Source: Canna indica
Lineage: Eukaryota; Streptophyta; Magnoliopsida; Zingiberales; Cannaceae
Direction: 5' to 3'
DNA: 64,000 nucleotides
Assembly (NCBI GenBank): GCA_034359265.1
Contig: CP136890.1
Coordinates: 77,835,501-77,899,500 of the forward strand
Shown: positions 33,387-44,359 of the stretch, in pieces
How positions within the stretch are numbered: the first letter of the stretch is position 1
Layout of the letters: every line of letters begins with the position of its first letter
Notes under the pieces: model-generated
What the model was told of the DNA's origin: nothing
Database searches by the model: none
What the model saw: the letters and a program-made list of their open reading frames with translations, nothing else
Program-made: the position numbers and the translations under genes

Positions 33387-34907
33387 ATGTCTGGTCGTGG
33401 TTATCGACGCAGGAGAGCTTCGGAGTCTCCGATCGGTGAGACTCCAGCACTTACTCATGCTGCTGATCCTCCTGTTGCTGATCCTCATGAGGATGATACT
33501 GCCGAGGCTAGTACATCCAGACGCAGGCGGCCACGCGGGCCGAACAGGTGGCAGCCTCCACCAGCCACAGAGTCACGTAGATTGATCAGCGTGATTGGGG
33601 AGCGGTAATATATCATGAATTATGAATCATTACAAATTCATTATATCATAATATAATATTAAAATTTATTTTTGTTGTGCAGGTTCGAGCAAGAAGAAGT
33701 GCCGAGGAGCATTTCTTCTACTATTCGACGATACATGCACGGGGCATGGCCTACGTGGTCTCACGTGCCTAGCGAGCACGTCGACATGTTATGGCGCGAG
33801 TTTGAGGCACGTATTATTTTTTTTTTTACATGCATGATGATATATTAAGAATTGGTACTGATATTATTATTTTGCAGGCTCGCTATACATGGGCCGAGGA
33901 CCAGAGGTCCTTCATTTACGCTGCCTGGGAGTCTATTTCCCGGGCAAGGTACAACGGGCAGCTGGGGCAGGCTCGGTCCCGAGCGATGGCCCGAGCTGGG
34001 ACCACTAACATCGCGGAGACTCGGGGATACGGCCCCAGTTGGATTACTCCGGATATATGGGACCAGCTCGTGGGGATATGGTCGACGGATCGATGGCAGG
34101 AGGTTTCTCAGAATGCAGCTAGAAATCGCATGTCGGGGGGAGCAGCGCGTCACACCGGCGGCTCTGTTGCATTTGCAGTGCACGCAAACCGTATGGTAAG
34201 TATATCGTTTAATTATATATTTTATTTGTTATTATGTGTACTAATTAATGTATTTGTTTTGTAAATGTAGACGACGGTGTCGGATGACGGGACTGTCCAG
34301 CGACCCTCCCCGATGGCGGTGTTTGAGCGGACTCACCGTCGAGCACATGGGACGGGGGAGTACATCGACAACCGCGCTGCATACATTGTGGTAATTATAT
34401 ATTTGTTTAAATTATTCATTATATATTTATAATTTAAGTTTTATGATAAATATTAAACAAAAAATCAAACTCGAGTAGGAGACGTACAGCCAGAGGGTGG
34501 TGCAGCGCGGGGGTACCCCCGAGGACTTTGACGCAGCATCGTGGGTCGAGGCCGCAGGTGGCTGGGATCATGGCCGCGTATATGGCTTCGCAGATAGTGG
34601 TCATGCGCGAGCCGTGCTAGGGCCACTTGGGGCACCGACCCCTCCGGTCGCTGGTGAGCGGCCGTCCACCTCTAGATCCAGTTATGATCATAGTAGCAGA
34701 ATAAGGACTCTAGAGGAGACGGTCGCGCGTCAGAGTCAGCTGATGGAGGAGATGCATGCTATGCTACGCAACATGTCAGGTCATCCCGCAGCAGGCATCT
34801 CTTCGGCATCATCTAATCCATCGTCCTCGAGTCAGTCCACGCCGGTGTACACTCAAGCACTCCAGACCCCGCCATATGATCCAGACCATCCTCCATCGTC
34901 ATCGTGA
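33387..34907 (+). CDS. TnpA-like protein, Ptta/En/Spm (Transposase_24) family
   Basis: Five exons: 33387-33604, 33683-33806, 33878-34195, 34271-34390, 34479-34907; 1209 nt, 402 residues, phase kept. N-terminus MSGRGYRRRRASESP is basic/Pro-rich and disordered. Middle: WPTWSHVPSEHVDMLWREFE, ARYTWAEDQRSFIYAAWESI. The family signature spans exons 3-5: DIWDQLVGIWSTDRWQEVS, then FERTHRR-x-HGTGEYIDNRAAYIV and RGGTPEDFDAASWVEAAGG. A coiled coil follows (RIRTLEETVARQSQLMEEM), then a Ser/Pro tail. Introns are GT-AG, except that intron 2 would start GC (GAG|GCACGT), judged only from the reading frame. It should bind the CAACGGC subterminal repeats. No stop or frameshift seen. Confidence 0.8.
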
Positions 34908-35194
34908 GATTTTTTGTTTGGATATTGAACTTGTTACTAAGATATTGAACTTGTTTAACTTATTTTGTTTGGATATTGATACTTCAATTTTGCATTTGAA
35001 TTGTTTTTATACTATTGTGGATAATTATCAATATAAATATAATTGTTTTGATGTATATCTTGGTGTGTTTGTGATGTGTGAATGAATGTGTGTATGAGGG
35101 TATGGGTGTGTGAGTTATGTATCAGATAAATGTATCAATGTATCAATGTATCAATGGAAATTAGAAATTTGAAATTTTGCTGCTTGCAGGTATA

Positions 35195-35580
35195 GGTCAT
35201 CAGCAACGGCTTTCCCACGGCCGTCCGTGGGAAAGCCGTTGCTAAAAGTGTATCGACAGCCGTTGCTGATGACCTACAGCAACGGCTTAGCGACGGGGTT
35301 TTACTAACGGCGTTGCTACGGACTCGAGGCCGTTGCTATTAATGTTATCAGCAACGGCTCCGGGTCCGTGGTAAAACCGTTGCTGATAATATTTTTAGCA
35401 ACGGCCCGAGCGGCCGTTGCTGATAATGTTTTGAGCGACGGCCCGAGCGGCCGTTGCTGATCCGTTGCTAAGTCATCAGCAACGCGACTTTCTGTCACGG
35501 CTCTATTGCAACGGCTCGGCCGTTGCTGATGCTCTTCAGCAACGGCTCAGCAACGGCCTGAGCCGTTGCTGATGCCCATT
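35195..35580. repeat. 3' subterminal repeats of the CACTA element
   Basis: More than a dozen CAGCAACGGC/GCCGTTGCTGA motifs in both orientations, denser than on the 5' side and forming several short inverted pairs. Confidence 0.85.
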
Positions 35581-35846
35581 TTTCTAGTAGTGGTAGGAGA
35601 ATCTTGACTTAGGTCTTGATGCGCCATATCCATGAGAATGGCCGAGCGGCTCAATTAGGAGCCGGATTTCGGGCTACGCTCGGGTGGTTGGACGTCAAAT
35701 TCCCAACCTGCAGAGTAAGTTCGGAGGGCCTTCCCGATTACTCTTGTGATATCACATCTCGTGGAGCAAGTTCGGAGGGCCTTTCCCGATTGCTCCCGAG
35801 GTTCCTTATACTAGGATAAGCTCAGAGGGTCTTTCTCGATTATCCT

Positions 35847-36003
35847 AGTATGTGTTGTTGCCTTTGGACATGGTGGGCTTCGGTTCGATGCACTTCTGTA
35901 GTATGTGTTGTTGCCTTTGGGCATGATGGGCTTTGGCCCGATGCACTTCTTAGTATGTGTTGTTGCCTTCAGGCATGGTGGGCTTTGGCCTGATGCACTT
36001 CTT
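35847..36003. repeat. Tandem repeat of 52-53 bp, three copies, in the solo LTR
   Basis: Three units starting AGTATGTGTTGTTGCCTT and ending GATGCACTTCTK. Analogous short tandem units (CTCTTTGGGGCATGC...CCCCTCACC) occur in the second solo LTR near 50,935 and 59,240-59,380. Confidence 0.85.
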
Positions 36004-38239
36004 GGAGGGTTAGATGCCTTGGGCATGGGTGGCCTGTTGACTTGGTAGATAGTCACACCTTTGTGACATTGCCTCTTTAGAGTTAGATTTTATTCTGGTT
36101 ATCTTTATGTTTTTATTTGTGAGGATTGATAAAACCGCTCGTTGAGTTCTTTGAACTCACCCGTTGTCGTTTGATTTTTATTTTGCAGAGCATGACCGAT
36201 GAAGTGGGCCGGAGCACTTAGCGCAGCTGGAGGGCAGTGGAGCCGCATGACCTCATAACAGTCCTAGTTAGGGTCGTAGTCGAGTCCTTTGGTAGTAGCC
36301 ATGCACTTGTATTAGCTTGATTTGGAGTTGTAGCCCTGAGGGCATTTATGTCATTTATTTTAGGTTTTATGGTATTTGAATTTTTGAACTGTTGAACTTA
36401 ACTGTTATTTCCGCACTTTACGTTTCATCAAGCTTCTTGAAATAAAACTATGTTTTGGTTCGCTTTTCATTTGAAATAAAAATTTGTTATTTCTTTTATT
36501 ATATTTACTTGTTGAGTTGGCATGTGCATGGTTTAGGCTGCGGGATATAGACACGTATACCCTAGTCGATCACATGACCCTGAGTTGGGGCGTGACAATG
36601 ACCCATTGGAGGGACAAAGACAAATAGAGGTAAAAGGGTAAATATGTCATTTACCCCCCTCTCCCCAATAATAATTGATAAGTAGTTACAACAGAATCAA
36701 TTCAACCCATAATAATATTATTTTATACTCTAAATCACCATTCAGTTTAGTAAAATATATTTTATATTATTTAATTATTTATCAAAATAAATTAATGATT
36801 TTTAATTATTATATAATACTAAAAATATATTTTAAAAAATCCATCAAACGACATCAAATCTAAAATCTAACACTACCATCGCGTTCAGAGCGTGAAAACC
36901 TACAATTTTGATATTTATCTCGTTTCCATCCGATGACTCTAAGTCGCCAAAATTAATTATTTTTTGAAACTTAAATTATTGCATTTGTATACCATAATCT
37001 TGTATTGCGGGCTTTTTGGGCTACAATTCCATTTGCAGCATTCAAATGATGTTAGAAATACATGTTGCAACTAGTAAATGCTGCAAAATGCTTTTGCAAT
37101 CAACCAGATAAAATTATTGTCTAGATGCTGTAACTAGAGTTGCAACATTTGTACTTGCGGACAACCAAACGCCCCCTTTGTGAAGCAGGAAATAAATGAA
37201 AAAAAATCCACAACCACTTCCATATGTTAGTTTTCTCTTAATCTTTTTCTACTAATAAACAAACTTTTTAAATTATTTTTATACTTTTTTTTGCATAAAA
37301 AATAGAAATAAACTTTATTAACTAACGCACACCAAGTCCAATACAAGAAGTAGATTAAGATTTGATGGGCTTCTGAAGTCCCAAAAATGGGACTCCTTAC
37401 ATTACACACTACATTTGCTACCCAATAAGCAAGTTAGTTATAATTTCTAGGAAAGATAGTAAACACCAAGTTGTTACAAATGCGCTTTAAGCATAGAATA
37501 ATTTGCATAATAGAAAAAAATCTGTTAAGATGGAGCTAAATCTTGATTAATATATAGAATCAATAATAAGCACGCAGTCGAACTCAATAATTATCAACGA
37601 TGGAATATGTCCAGCTGAAGTTATTGCTGCCAAAATAGCTAAATCCTTGGTATGTAAGTGTTGTGGTGTCCCACTTAAGTGGTGTGAAACCTACATATGT
37701 TAAAAAGAAATTAAAAAAAGGATGAAGTGGAACGGTTCACGAGTGGGCTTCTCCCTCTTCTTTGTTTCAAATAGTGTGTCACCCTCTTTTTCACCAAGTT
37801 ATTGATATGCTAAAGTTGAATAGTCATTTATTCTCCGATTTTGATGATTTTTTGGTATGTTGTTCTCCTCGACAAGCTCTACAATCTGAACGGTGTTGAT
37901 CGTTAAAAGGCTATCATTTTTGTGGTCTTCTTCAACCTATCTTGGTTAGATCTTTTCAATCTCCAGTTCATTATTGCTTTCGTTGAGATGAAATTATACT
38001 ATTTGATATGAGATTTGGATTACCTTTAGTTGTGCTAGGGATGAACAGTTGTACCCATTAATTTTATTAGTGGAAGATTTTATTTGGATTGGGTCTCGTG
38101 GTTTTTCTCTTCACATTGAAGAGTTTTCCATGTAAAAAGTTTTAGTGTATTGTTAATTTTTGAACTAAAATAAAAATGACTTTATACCCAATAATTGGTA
38201 TCAGAGCCAGGTTCGTTGTTTGTTTGTGCAAATTAAGAT

Positions 38240-38995
38240 AGATGACTCGAGCAGTATGTTTAAATTGATTTCCTTAAATTATTCTATTTGGAAGTCAAGG
38301 ATGGACAATCTTTTGAATTGCAAAGATATGTATGATCCCATTGATGGTGAAAGTGGTAGACTAGAAAACAAATTTGATAAGAAATGGGAAAGAATGAATA
38401 GAAAGACTGTGGGTACGATTATGCAGTGAATAGATAACAATGTTTATCATCATGTGGCTCAAGAGAAAAATGTTGAATCATTATGGAAGAAATTGACAAA
38501 TTTATATAAAAGAAAATCCCCACAAAATAAGACTTTTCTTGTTAGGAAACTTGTTCACATGATATTTAAATATTGTGAATCGTCTGACTAACTTGAAAGT
38601 GTTGTTGTTTGATTAATTACAAGCTTGTTTGCTTCTCGGTACCTTACCTGACAGTTGGGGAAACTCTGGTGGTTGCCTTGAGTAATTCAACTCCTGAGGG
38701 CAAGTTATCTATAAATGTAGTTTGTGAAAGTTTGTCAAATGAAGAAACCAAGATACAATATCAAGGGTCTACTCGGTCAGAGCCACTTGTTACTGAAAAG
38801 CGTGGCATGAGTAAAACTAGATACTTTCAAATAGGCAGTGAGATAATCGAGACAAGTCAAGGGGAAGATTCGAGTCAAGAAAGGGGTTTATTGGCTATCA
38901 TTGTGGCAAGCTAGGGCATGTGAAAAGATTTTGAAGGCAATTAAAAATGGAGCAAGCAAAAGAGAGAAAATAAGAGAAGAAAGACGATAGAGATA
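38240..38995 (+). pseudogene. copia gag relic
   Basis: Starts around ISLNYSIWKSRMDNLLNCKD, then a stop after GTIMQ. NVESLWKKLTNLYKRKSP continues in frame after it. The zinc knuckle near 38,890-38,935 reads HCGKLGHVKRF in another frame; its first Cys is Gly and its last Cys position is a stop codon. Non-functional. Confidence 0.8.
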
Positions 38996-39013
38996 CAACT
39001 TCAATTGCATTAG

Positions 39014-40451
39014 ATGGTGATGTTATTTCTACCAAGGACAATTATTTGCACCTTGATAGCAATAATTCTTCATAGGTTGTTGATTCTGGTGCACCATATC
39101 ATGTTTCTATCCAACGTGACTTTTTTCTCATCTTATACCAGTGGTGATTTTGGTCATGTCAGAAAGGGAAATGAAGCTTCAGTCAAGGTTGTTGGCATGG
39201 GAAAAGTGTGCTTGGATACTGATGTCAGGTGCAAGTTCTGGCTTAATGATGTAAGACATGTTCCTGAGATGCAGCTCAATCTGATCTTTCTTGGCATTCT
39301 TGGTGATGAGGGTTGCATTAGCTCCTTTGGCTCCAAGACATGCAAAATTACTAAGGGCAATCTTATATTGGCAAAAGGGAAGAAACATGATACTCTCTAT
39401 TTCTTATAAGCCAAGATATACAAAGAAGGGGTGAATATAGTATGAGATTCTTCATCAGAGCTTTGGCATAGGCGGCTTGGTCACCTAAGTGAGAAAGGTC
39501 TTGGCGTTCTCACTAGGAAGAAATTCCTACCCTTGACAGGTATACATTTGAAACCTTGCACTCATTGTTTGGTTGGTAAACAACATAAAGTTGCATTTCA
39601 GAGATCTTATTCTTCTAGAAGATCAAATGCTCTTAATTTAGTACATATTGATATTTCATGAGTGATAGAACTCTTGATGGTGCTTTATATTTTGTGACCT
39701 TTATTGATGATCACTCTAAAAAAGTATGGGCTTTTGCTTTGAAATCCAAAGATCAGGTGTTGGATGTGTTCAAGTACTTCTATGCTACCATTGAAAAAGA
39801 AAAGGACAGACAATTGAAATGTGTTTGTGCAGATAATGTAGGTGGATACAGGGGTCCATTTGAGAGATAATGCAAGGATCATGACATACGGTTGGAGAAG
39901 ACAATTTCAAAAACACCTCAACATAATAGAACCATCAGAGAGGATTCGGTATATGCTCTCTCATGCGAAACTTCCTAAATTCTTTTGGGTTGAAGCAATG
40001 AGAACTATAGTTGACTTAATCAAACTTTCTCCTTCAGTTCCTCTTGATGAAGATATTCCAGAAAGAGTGTGGATGGGAAAAGATGTCTCATATGATCATT
40101 TGAAGGTGTTTGGATACAGGACATTTGTTCACGTTCCAAAAGATGAGAGGTCCAAGCTTGATGCTAAGATTAGACAGTGCATTTTCTTAGGATACACACA
40201 TGAAGAGTTTGGGTACAGACTTCTTAGGATACACATATGAAGAGTTTGAGTACAGACTGTGGGATCCTATTGACAAGAAGGTCATCATAGATGTTGTGTT
40301 CTTTAAGGATCAAACCATTGAAGATATTGAGAAGTTAAAATCTGTTAAGAAGATTGTGCTAAATTTTACTTCAGAGTCTTCTACATATGAACAAAGTGAC
40401 ACAAATGAATTAACAATGGAGTTGATGCACAGGGATCGTTCAACAGAGTAG
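39014..40451 (+). pseudogene. copia protease and integrase relic
   Basis: The protease motif VVDSGAPYHVS lies near 39075, followed by MQLNLIFLGILGDEG. The integrase zinc-finger end CTHCLVGKQHKVAFQ is near 39560. The core follows with HIDIS (first Asp), a stop, VTFIDDHSKKVWAF, CADNVGGY (second Asp), then WVEAMRTIVDLIKLSP and DHLKVFGYRTFVHVPKDERS. Several frameshifts and stops. A 27-34-bp stretch around GGATACACAYATGAAGAGTT is tandemly duplicated at 40190-40246. Ends at a TAG immediately before the foreign insertion. Confidence 0.85.
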
Positions 40452-41051
40452 ATTCCTCTGCGCATCAAATTCCGAGCTGGCAGATTCATCCTCTTGATGG
40501 ATTAGCATATGCCACATCTCAGGTAATGATTCTTTCATTTCACATGTTGGATTATGAAGTGCAGATTGATCTGTTTTCAAATACCTTAAGCATTTGAGAT
40601 AAATGATCACTCATTTAATCTTTTAACAAGAACTACAACAAATGTGTTAAAAGAATAAGTTCACGATTGAAGTTTGTTTCTATTCTCAGGTTGCTCCGGA
40701 GGGGGGGGGGATGAATTTCACTATGTTGTTCAGATGGGCTTTGTGTAGAGCCAGCTGGGAGCTGCCTTCCCTTCTCAAAGCTTGCCAGCTGAGAAAAATT
40801 GCAAGAGTGACAAGTTCAGTGCACAAACTTAGAGGGTATAAAAATTTTGTGACTTCATAGTGAATTATAGGCCTTTTGCATATAGCTAGTAACAACTTGA
40901 TTCCATATGTAAGACTGCAGGATGGGAGAATTTGTTGCTTTGTATTATCATGATATGAACTATTAATTATCAATTAAGATTTTCCCATTAATTATTTGTA
41001 AGAATTAATTTATGGTGTCTATTTAGTTCTTCCTCTACTTTGCTATATGCT

Positions 41052-41140
41052 ATGCTTATTCATGATATATGGGCATCCAAAGTTCTTATTGCTACAGGAG
41101 CCAGCTTGACCACCAAAAATGCTAATGGGTATGTTGCTGA
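41052..41140 (+). pseudogene. Ankyrin-repeat-like exon fragment
   Basis: Encodes IWASKVLIATGASLTTKNAN followed by GT, the loop and second helix of an ankyrin repeat (A-x-VLI-x-GAS-x-x-x-KN-x-G). Only one repeat is present. Probably captured from a host gene. Confidence 0.5.
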
Positions 41141-41689
41141 CATATTAATTCCAGGTTTCATGTTATCTAGCATTCAAAGAGCTAGGATTTTGCTTTGTCA
41201 TGTTAGATTCTTTATCACCTAGATTATGTCAATATAGTAACAAATTGCCAATATAGACATGGAGAATTTCCATTATGTTGATACTTGATACCTCATTTAA
41301 TTGTATGGTTCTAGTCAATTATAAATGAAGGTAAATTATATGGCTACTTCTATCATTTCTAAATAGTGATTTGTATACTTTGTAAATTTTGGTTAACTTA
41401 AGAAACTTTTGCTTCCAGTCTAATTTGTGTACTTTGACTAATAGTGATTGCCATCTATCTTTTGTTTAAATGCCATATAAGTTTCATTTACAAGTGTACT
41501 ATGGATTTTTTGATGACCTCTCAGTCTCAGTAATTCTAATAGCAGATATGTAACATGTCAAATTAAAGTTACATTTTTTTACATTTTTTTACCTTGTATC
41601 AGAGTTTATTAGAACAAATGCATTTATGTTATTTGGTAGTAATGCAAACAGTTCACTCTTGTCAATAAATTTCCATGTTGGAAGTGCTT

Positions 41690-42050
41690 GTTACCAACAA
41701 GATTGCATCATCACTCTTGTCCCCTGTGCCGGCAAGCCATTGTCTCATTCATGAGGATTCCGGGTATGAGCCCGATCAAGGAGCTGCCAAGAACAAGCCT
41801 CTCTTTATCAGCACTGCATGCCCAGCTGTGGATGGATTTGATTCAACTACTGGTGCTTCAATGGCTACTCAATTCTGCAAGCCTGACTTCCATTTCACTA
41901 GGGTGCCATCCTTGGGCTCCTCTTCTTTCAGGTCATTGAGTTGCCAAAGGTTCTCCTCCATGAAGCTTAACTCCACATTCTACATTGGAGTTCCTGAAAT
42001 AACCTCTTTCCTGATAAGATGCCCGAGGTTAGCTTCCGGCCTTCGATGAT
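41690..42050 (+). pseudogene. Exon-like fragment with RING-like end
   Basis: In one frame LHHHSCPLCRQAIVSFMRIP resembles the last Cys-x-x-Cys of a RING finger. The other + frame stays open for 124 codons (CLIHEDSGYEPDQGAAKNKP, ACPAVDGFDSTTGASMATQF). On the minus strand ENLWQLNDLKEEEPKDG also looks protein-like. The strand and gene cannot be settled by eye. Confidence 0.3.
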
Positions 42051-42454
42051 CGTCTTCTCAAAGGGAGAGCAGTAATCGATCATGTCCTTTCCTTTCAGCA
42101 GTATTGACGCTACTACGGATAGTCATTGGATTTTCTCCACCAATTCTTTTGTCTTCCTTTGATGGCGAACATTCTCTAAATGTTTGTCATGATTCTGTAG
42201 ATAGAAAATCATGTTTTTTTATGCATTCTGTAAAGTATACAGTCTCCACCATTTCTGATTGAAGCAACTTTGGTTGTATTTAGTCAAAATTGTTCTCTAA
42301 ACATTTTTCTACACATAAGACTTGAGTCTCTTCTACCGTCTTCGATCAGATTGATTTGTTGCAGTCTTTACATATATGCACATATAAGAGAACTTTTAAT
42401 TTCCTAGCTTTCATATAAATAGAAAATTTTATTTTTTTAACAAATTGATATATC

Positions 42455-42757
42455 CTACGGTTTTGCTACCACGGTAGCCATAGCAAAAGACCATCTTCTG
42501 CTACGATTTTGCTACCGTGGTTGCCATAGAAGAAGACCATCTTTTTGCTATGGCACTGCTACGGGACTGCGACGACAACTCCATCGCAATGCGGTCGCAA
42601 AGTCGTCGCTATACTACGATGACAATATATGTCGTCACAAAAAGTTTGCGATGCGATCTTCTGCGATAGAATGTTGTGACGGTCTTCGATGGCCGCAAAA
42701 GCTCTTCTACGATGATTTTGTTACTGTATTAGCCGTCGCAGAAGAGTATTTTTCTGG
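42455..42757. repeat. Subterminal repeats of the 40456-42757 insertion
   Basis: Repeated CTACGATTTTGCTACC, GTGGTTGCCATAG and GTCGTCGC-type motifs in both orientations, ending GTATTTTTCTGG. Similar in style to CACTA subterminal arrays. Confidence 0.65.
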
Positions 42758-42764
42758 TAGATTC

Positions 42765-44359
42765 AAGATGCTGATAATGATGATGTGCTCATTTCTGATG
42801 ATGACAATGCAATTGATGAGGTAGTAACTGATCATGCTGAACAATCCCAATCATCTCCTACACCACCAGTTGAAGTTCAATTGAGAAGATCCACCATAAA
42901 AAATGAGTGGTTAAATGCTATGCAAGATGAGATGAAGTCCTTGCATGAGAACCACACTTATGAGTTGGTGAAGCTGCCTATCGAAAAGAAAGCATTGAAG
43001 AACAAGTGGGTTTTCATATTGAAGACCGAGAACAACAGTTCATAACCAAGGTTGGTTGTGAAGGGTTTTAGATAGAAAAAGGAAATTGAGTTTGAAAAAA
43101 AAATTTCACTTGTGGTCAAGATGTCTTCTATTAGAACTATTTTGGGTTTAGTAGCTAGCTTGAATTTGGAGGTAGAACAACTTGATGCGAAGACTGCTTT
43201 CCTCCATGGTGATGTGAACGATGAAATTTACATGGAGCAACCAGATTAGTTCAAAGCTAAAGGCAAGGAGAATGTGGTATGCAGGTTAAAGAAGAGCTTA
43301 TACGAACTTTAAGCAGGCACCAAGGCAATGGTATAAGAAATTTGAGTATTTTATGACAGATCATGAGAATGAAAAGACTACTACTGATCATTGTGTGGTT
43401 ATGAAGAAATTCGTTGATGGTGATTTTATCATCTTATTGCTTTATGTAGATGATATGTTGCTTGTTGATCATGATGTTAGCAAGATTAGTGTTTTAAAGA
43501 AAGAACTTGGCAAGTCCTTTGCAATAAAGGACTTGGGTACGGCTAAGTAGATTCTTAGGATGAAGATCACTCAAGATAGAAAGAGTGGTAAATTATGGCT
43601 ATCTCAAGAGGAATACATTGAGAAGGTTCTTGATAAGTTCAACATGAGTAAGACAAAATCAGTGTGCTCTCCACTTGCAGATCATTTCAAGTTAAGCTCT
43701 AAACAATGTCCTTCAAGTGAGAATGATAAAGTAGAAATGAAGAAAGTGTCTTATGCATCCGCGGTTGGTAGTTTGATGTATGTCATGGTATGTACAAGGC
43801 CAAATATTGCTTATGTTGTTAGAGTTGTGAGTAGATTTCTTTCAAATCATAGCAAAGAACATTAGCTAGCAGTGAAATGGATACTTAGGTATCTCAAGAT
43901 GCACCTCTAGAGTTTGTTTATGTTTTGGTGGTGGAAAACCTGTGTTGGAATTATACACAGATGCAACCTATGTTGGATGGATATACATATACATATATGG
44001 TTGGTGACATCGACTCTAGAAAATCTACTTTTGGATACTTGATCACTTTTGCAGGGGGGGCAGTGTCTTGGCAATCAAAGTTACAAAAATGTATTGCCCT
44101 ATCCACCACTGAGACTGAGTATATTGTAGTCACTGAAGCAAGCAAAGAGTTATTATGGATGAAGAAATTTCTACAAGAGTTGAATTTTAAGCAAGAGAAA
44201 TATATATTGTATTGCGACACTGAGAGTGCCATTCATCTCAATAAGAACTCGATTTTTCACTCACGATCAAAACATATTGATGTGAGATATCACTACATTC
44301 GAGATGAAGCAATTTCAGTTGGAGAAGATTCATACAAAATGATAATGGCTCAAACATGA
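42765..44359 (+). pseudogene. copia reverse transcriptase-RNase H relic
   Basis: The RT begins with LRRSTIKNEWLNAMQDEMKS, then QLDAKTAFLHGDV. The catalytic box YVDDMLLVDHD is near 43443. KKELGKSFAIKDLGTAK is followed by a stop, then WLSQEEYIEKVLDKFNMSK and YASAVGSLMYVMVCTRPNI. RNase H: DSRKSTFGYLITFAGGAVSW, LSTTETEYIVVTEASKELLW, IHLNKNSIFHSRSKHIDVRY. Multiple stops and frameshifts. Closest in wording to Tnt1/Tork polyproteins. Confidence 0.88.

Larger units (their letters stand above)
30424..35592 (+). mobile_element. CACTA (En/Spm) transposon, 5169 bp, internally deleted
   Basis: Perfect 12-bp TIRs CACTACTAGAAA and TTTCTAGTAGTG with 3-bp TSD GTA (30421-30423; 35593-35595). Both ends carry subterminal arrays of CAGCAACGGC/GCCGTTGCTGA. 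It encodes a TNP2-type protein (31890-33309) and a TnpA-like Ptta/En/Spm protein (33387-34907), both on the + strand. The TNP2 gene lacks its catalytic core, so the copy is non-autonomous. Confidence 0.95.
20392..36597 (+). mobile_element. Solo gypsy-type LTR (Tekay/Del-like), interrupted by two DNA transposons
   Basis: LTR begins TGTAATATCCTAG and ends GAGTTGGGGCGTGACA. The flanking 5-bp duplications are ACGAC (20387-20391) and ATGAC (36598-36602), differing by one C to T. Subtracting the PIF (20729-29187 plus TSD) and CACTA (30424-35592 plus TSD) insertions leaves about 2.6 kb: 20392-20728, 29191-30423 and 35596-36597. No internal domain or second LTR is present, so it is a solo LTR. Length and the TGTAA...GTGACA ends suggest a Tekay/Del-type chromovirus. 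Confidence 0.8.
19542..37176. mobile_element. Outer TIR element, split by nested insertions
   Basis: The left terminus at 19542 reads GGGGGCGTTTGGTTGCCCGC. The right terminus, reverse-complemented from 37176, reads GGGGGCGTTTGGTTGTCCGC. Both are followed by TGCAGCATTT/TTGCAAC-type subterminal motifs (19542-19740; 36,960-37,176). The flanks ACTTT|G and C|TTTGTG allow a TSD of TTT or CTTTG; neither is decisive. Everything from 20392 to 36597 is a later insertion. Superfamily not determined. Confidence 0.65.
40456..42757 (+). mobile_element. Unclassified insertion carrying host-like exon fragments
   Basis: Flanked by the direct repeat TAGATTC (40449-40455; 42758-42764), and the copia frame continues across it once one copy is removed. 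The right end GTATTTTTCTGG and the repeats at 42455-42757 look CACTA-like, but no matching CACTA terminus exists on the left and the 7-bp duplication is not CACTA-typical. The interior contains exon-like fragments next to splice-like GT sites, including an ankyrin-like piece and a RING-like piece. Nature uncertain: a truncated, gene-fragment-bearing DNA transposon is my best reading. Confidence 0.6.

Noticed and set aside
33845..34199. ORFs antisense to, or in the other frame of, TnpA exon 3
   Set aside because: Shadow frames of a GC-rich coding exon.
42760..42764. Simple CACTA insertion in copia
   Set aside because: Only one CACTA-like end is present and the flanking repeat is 7 bp rather than 3 bp, so the class was left open.
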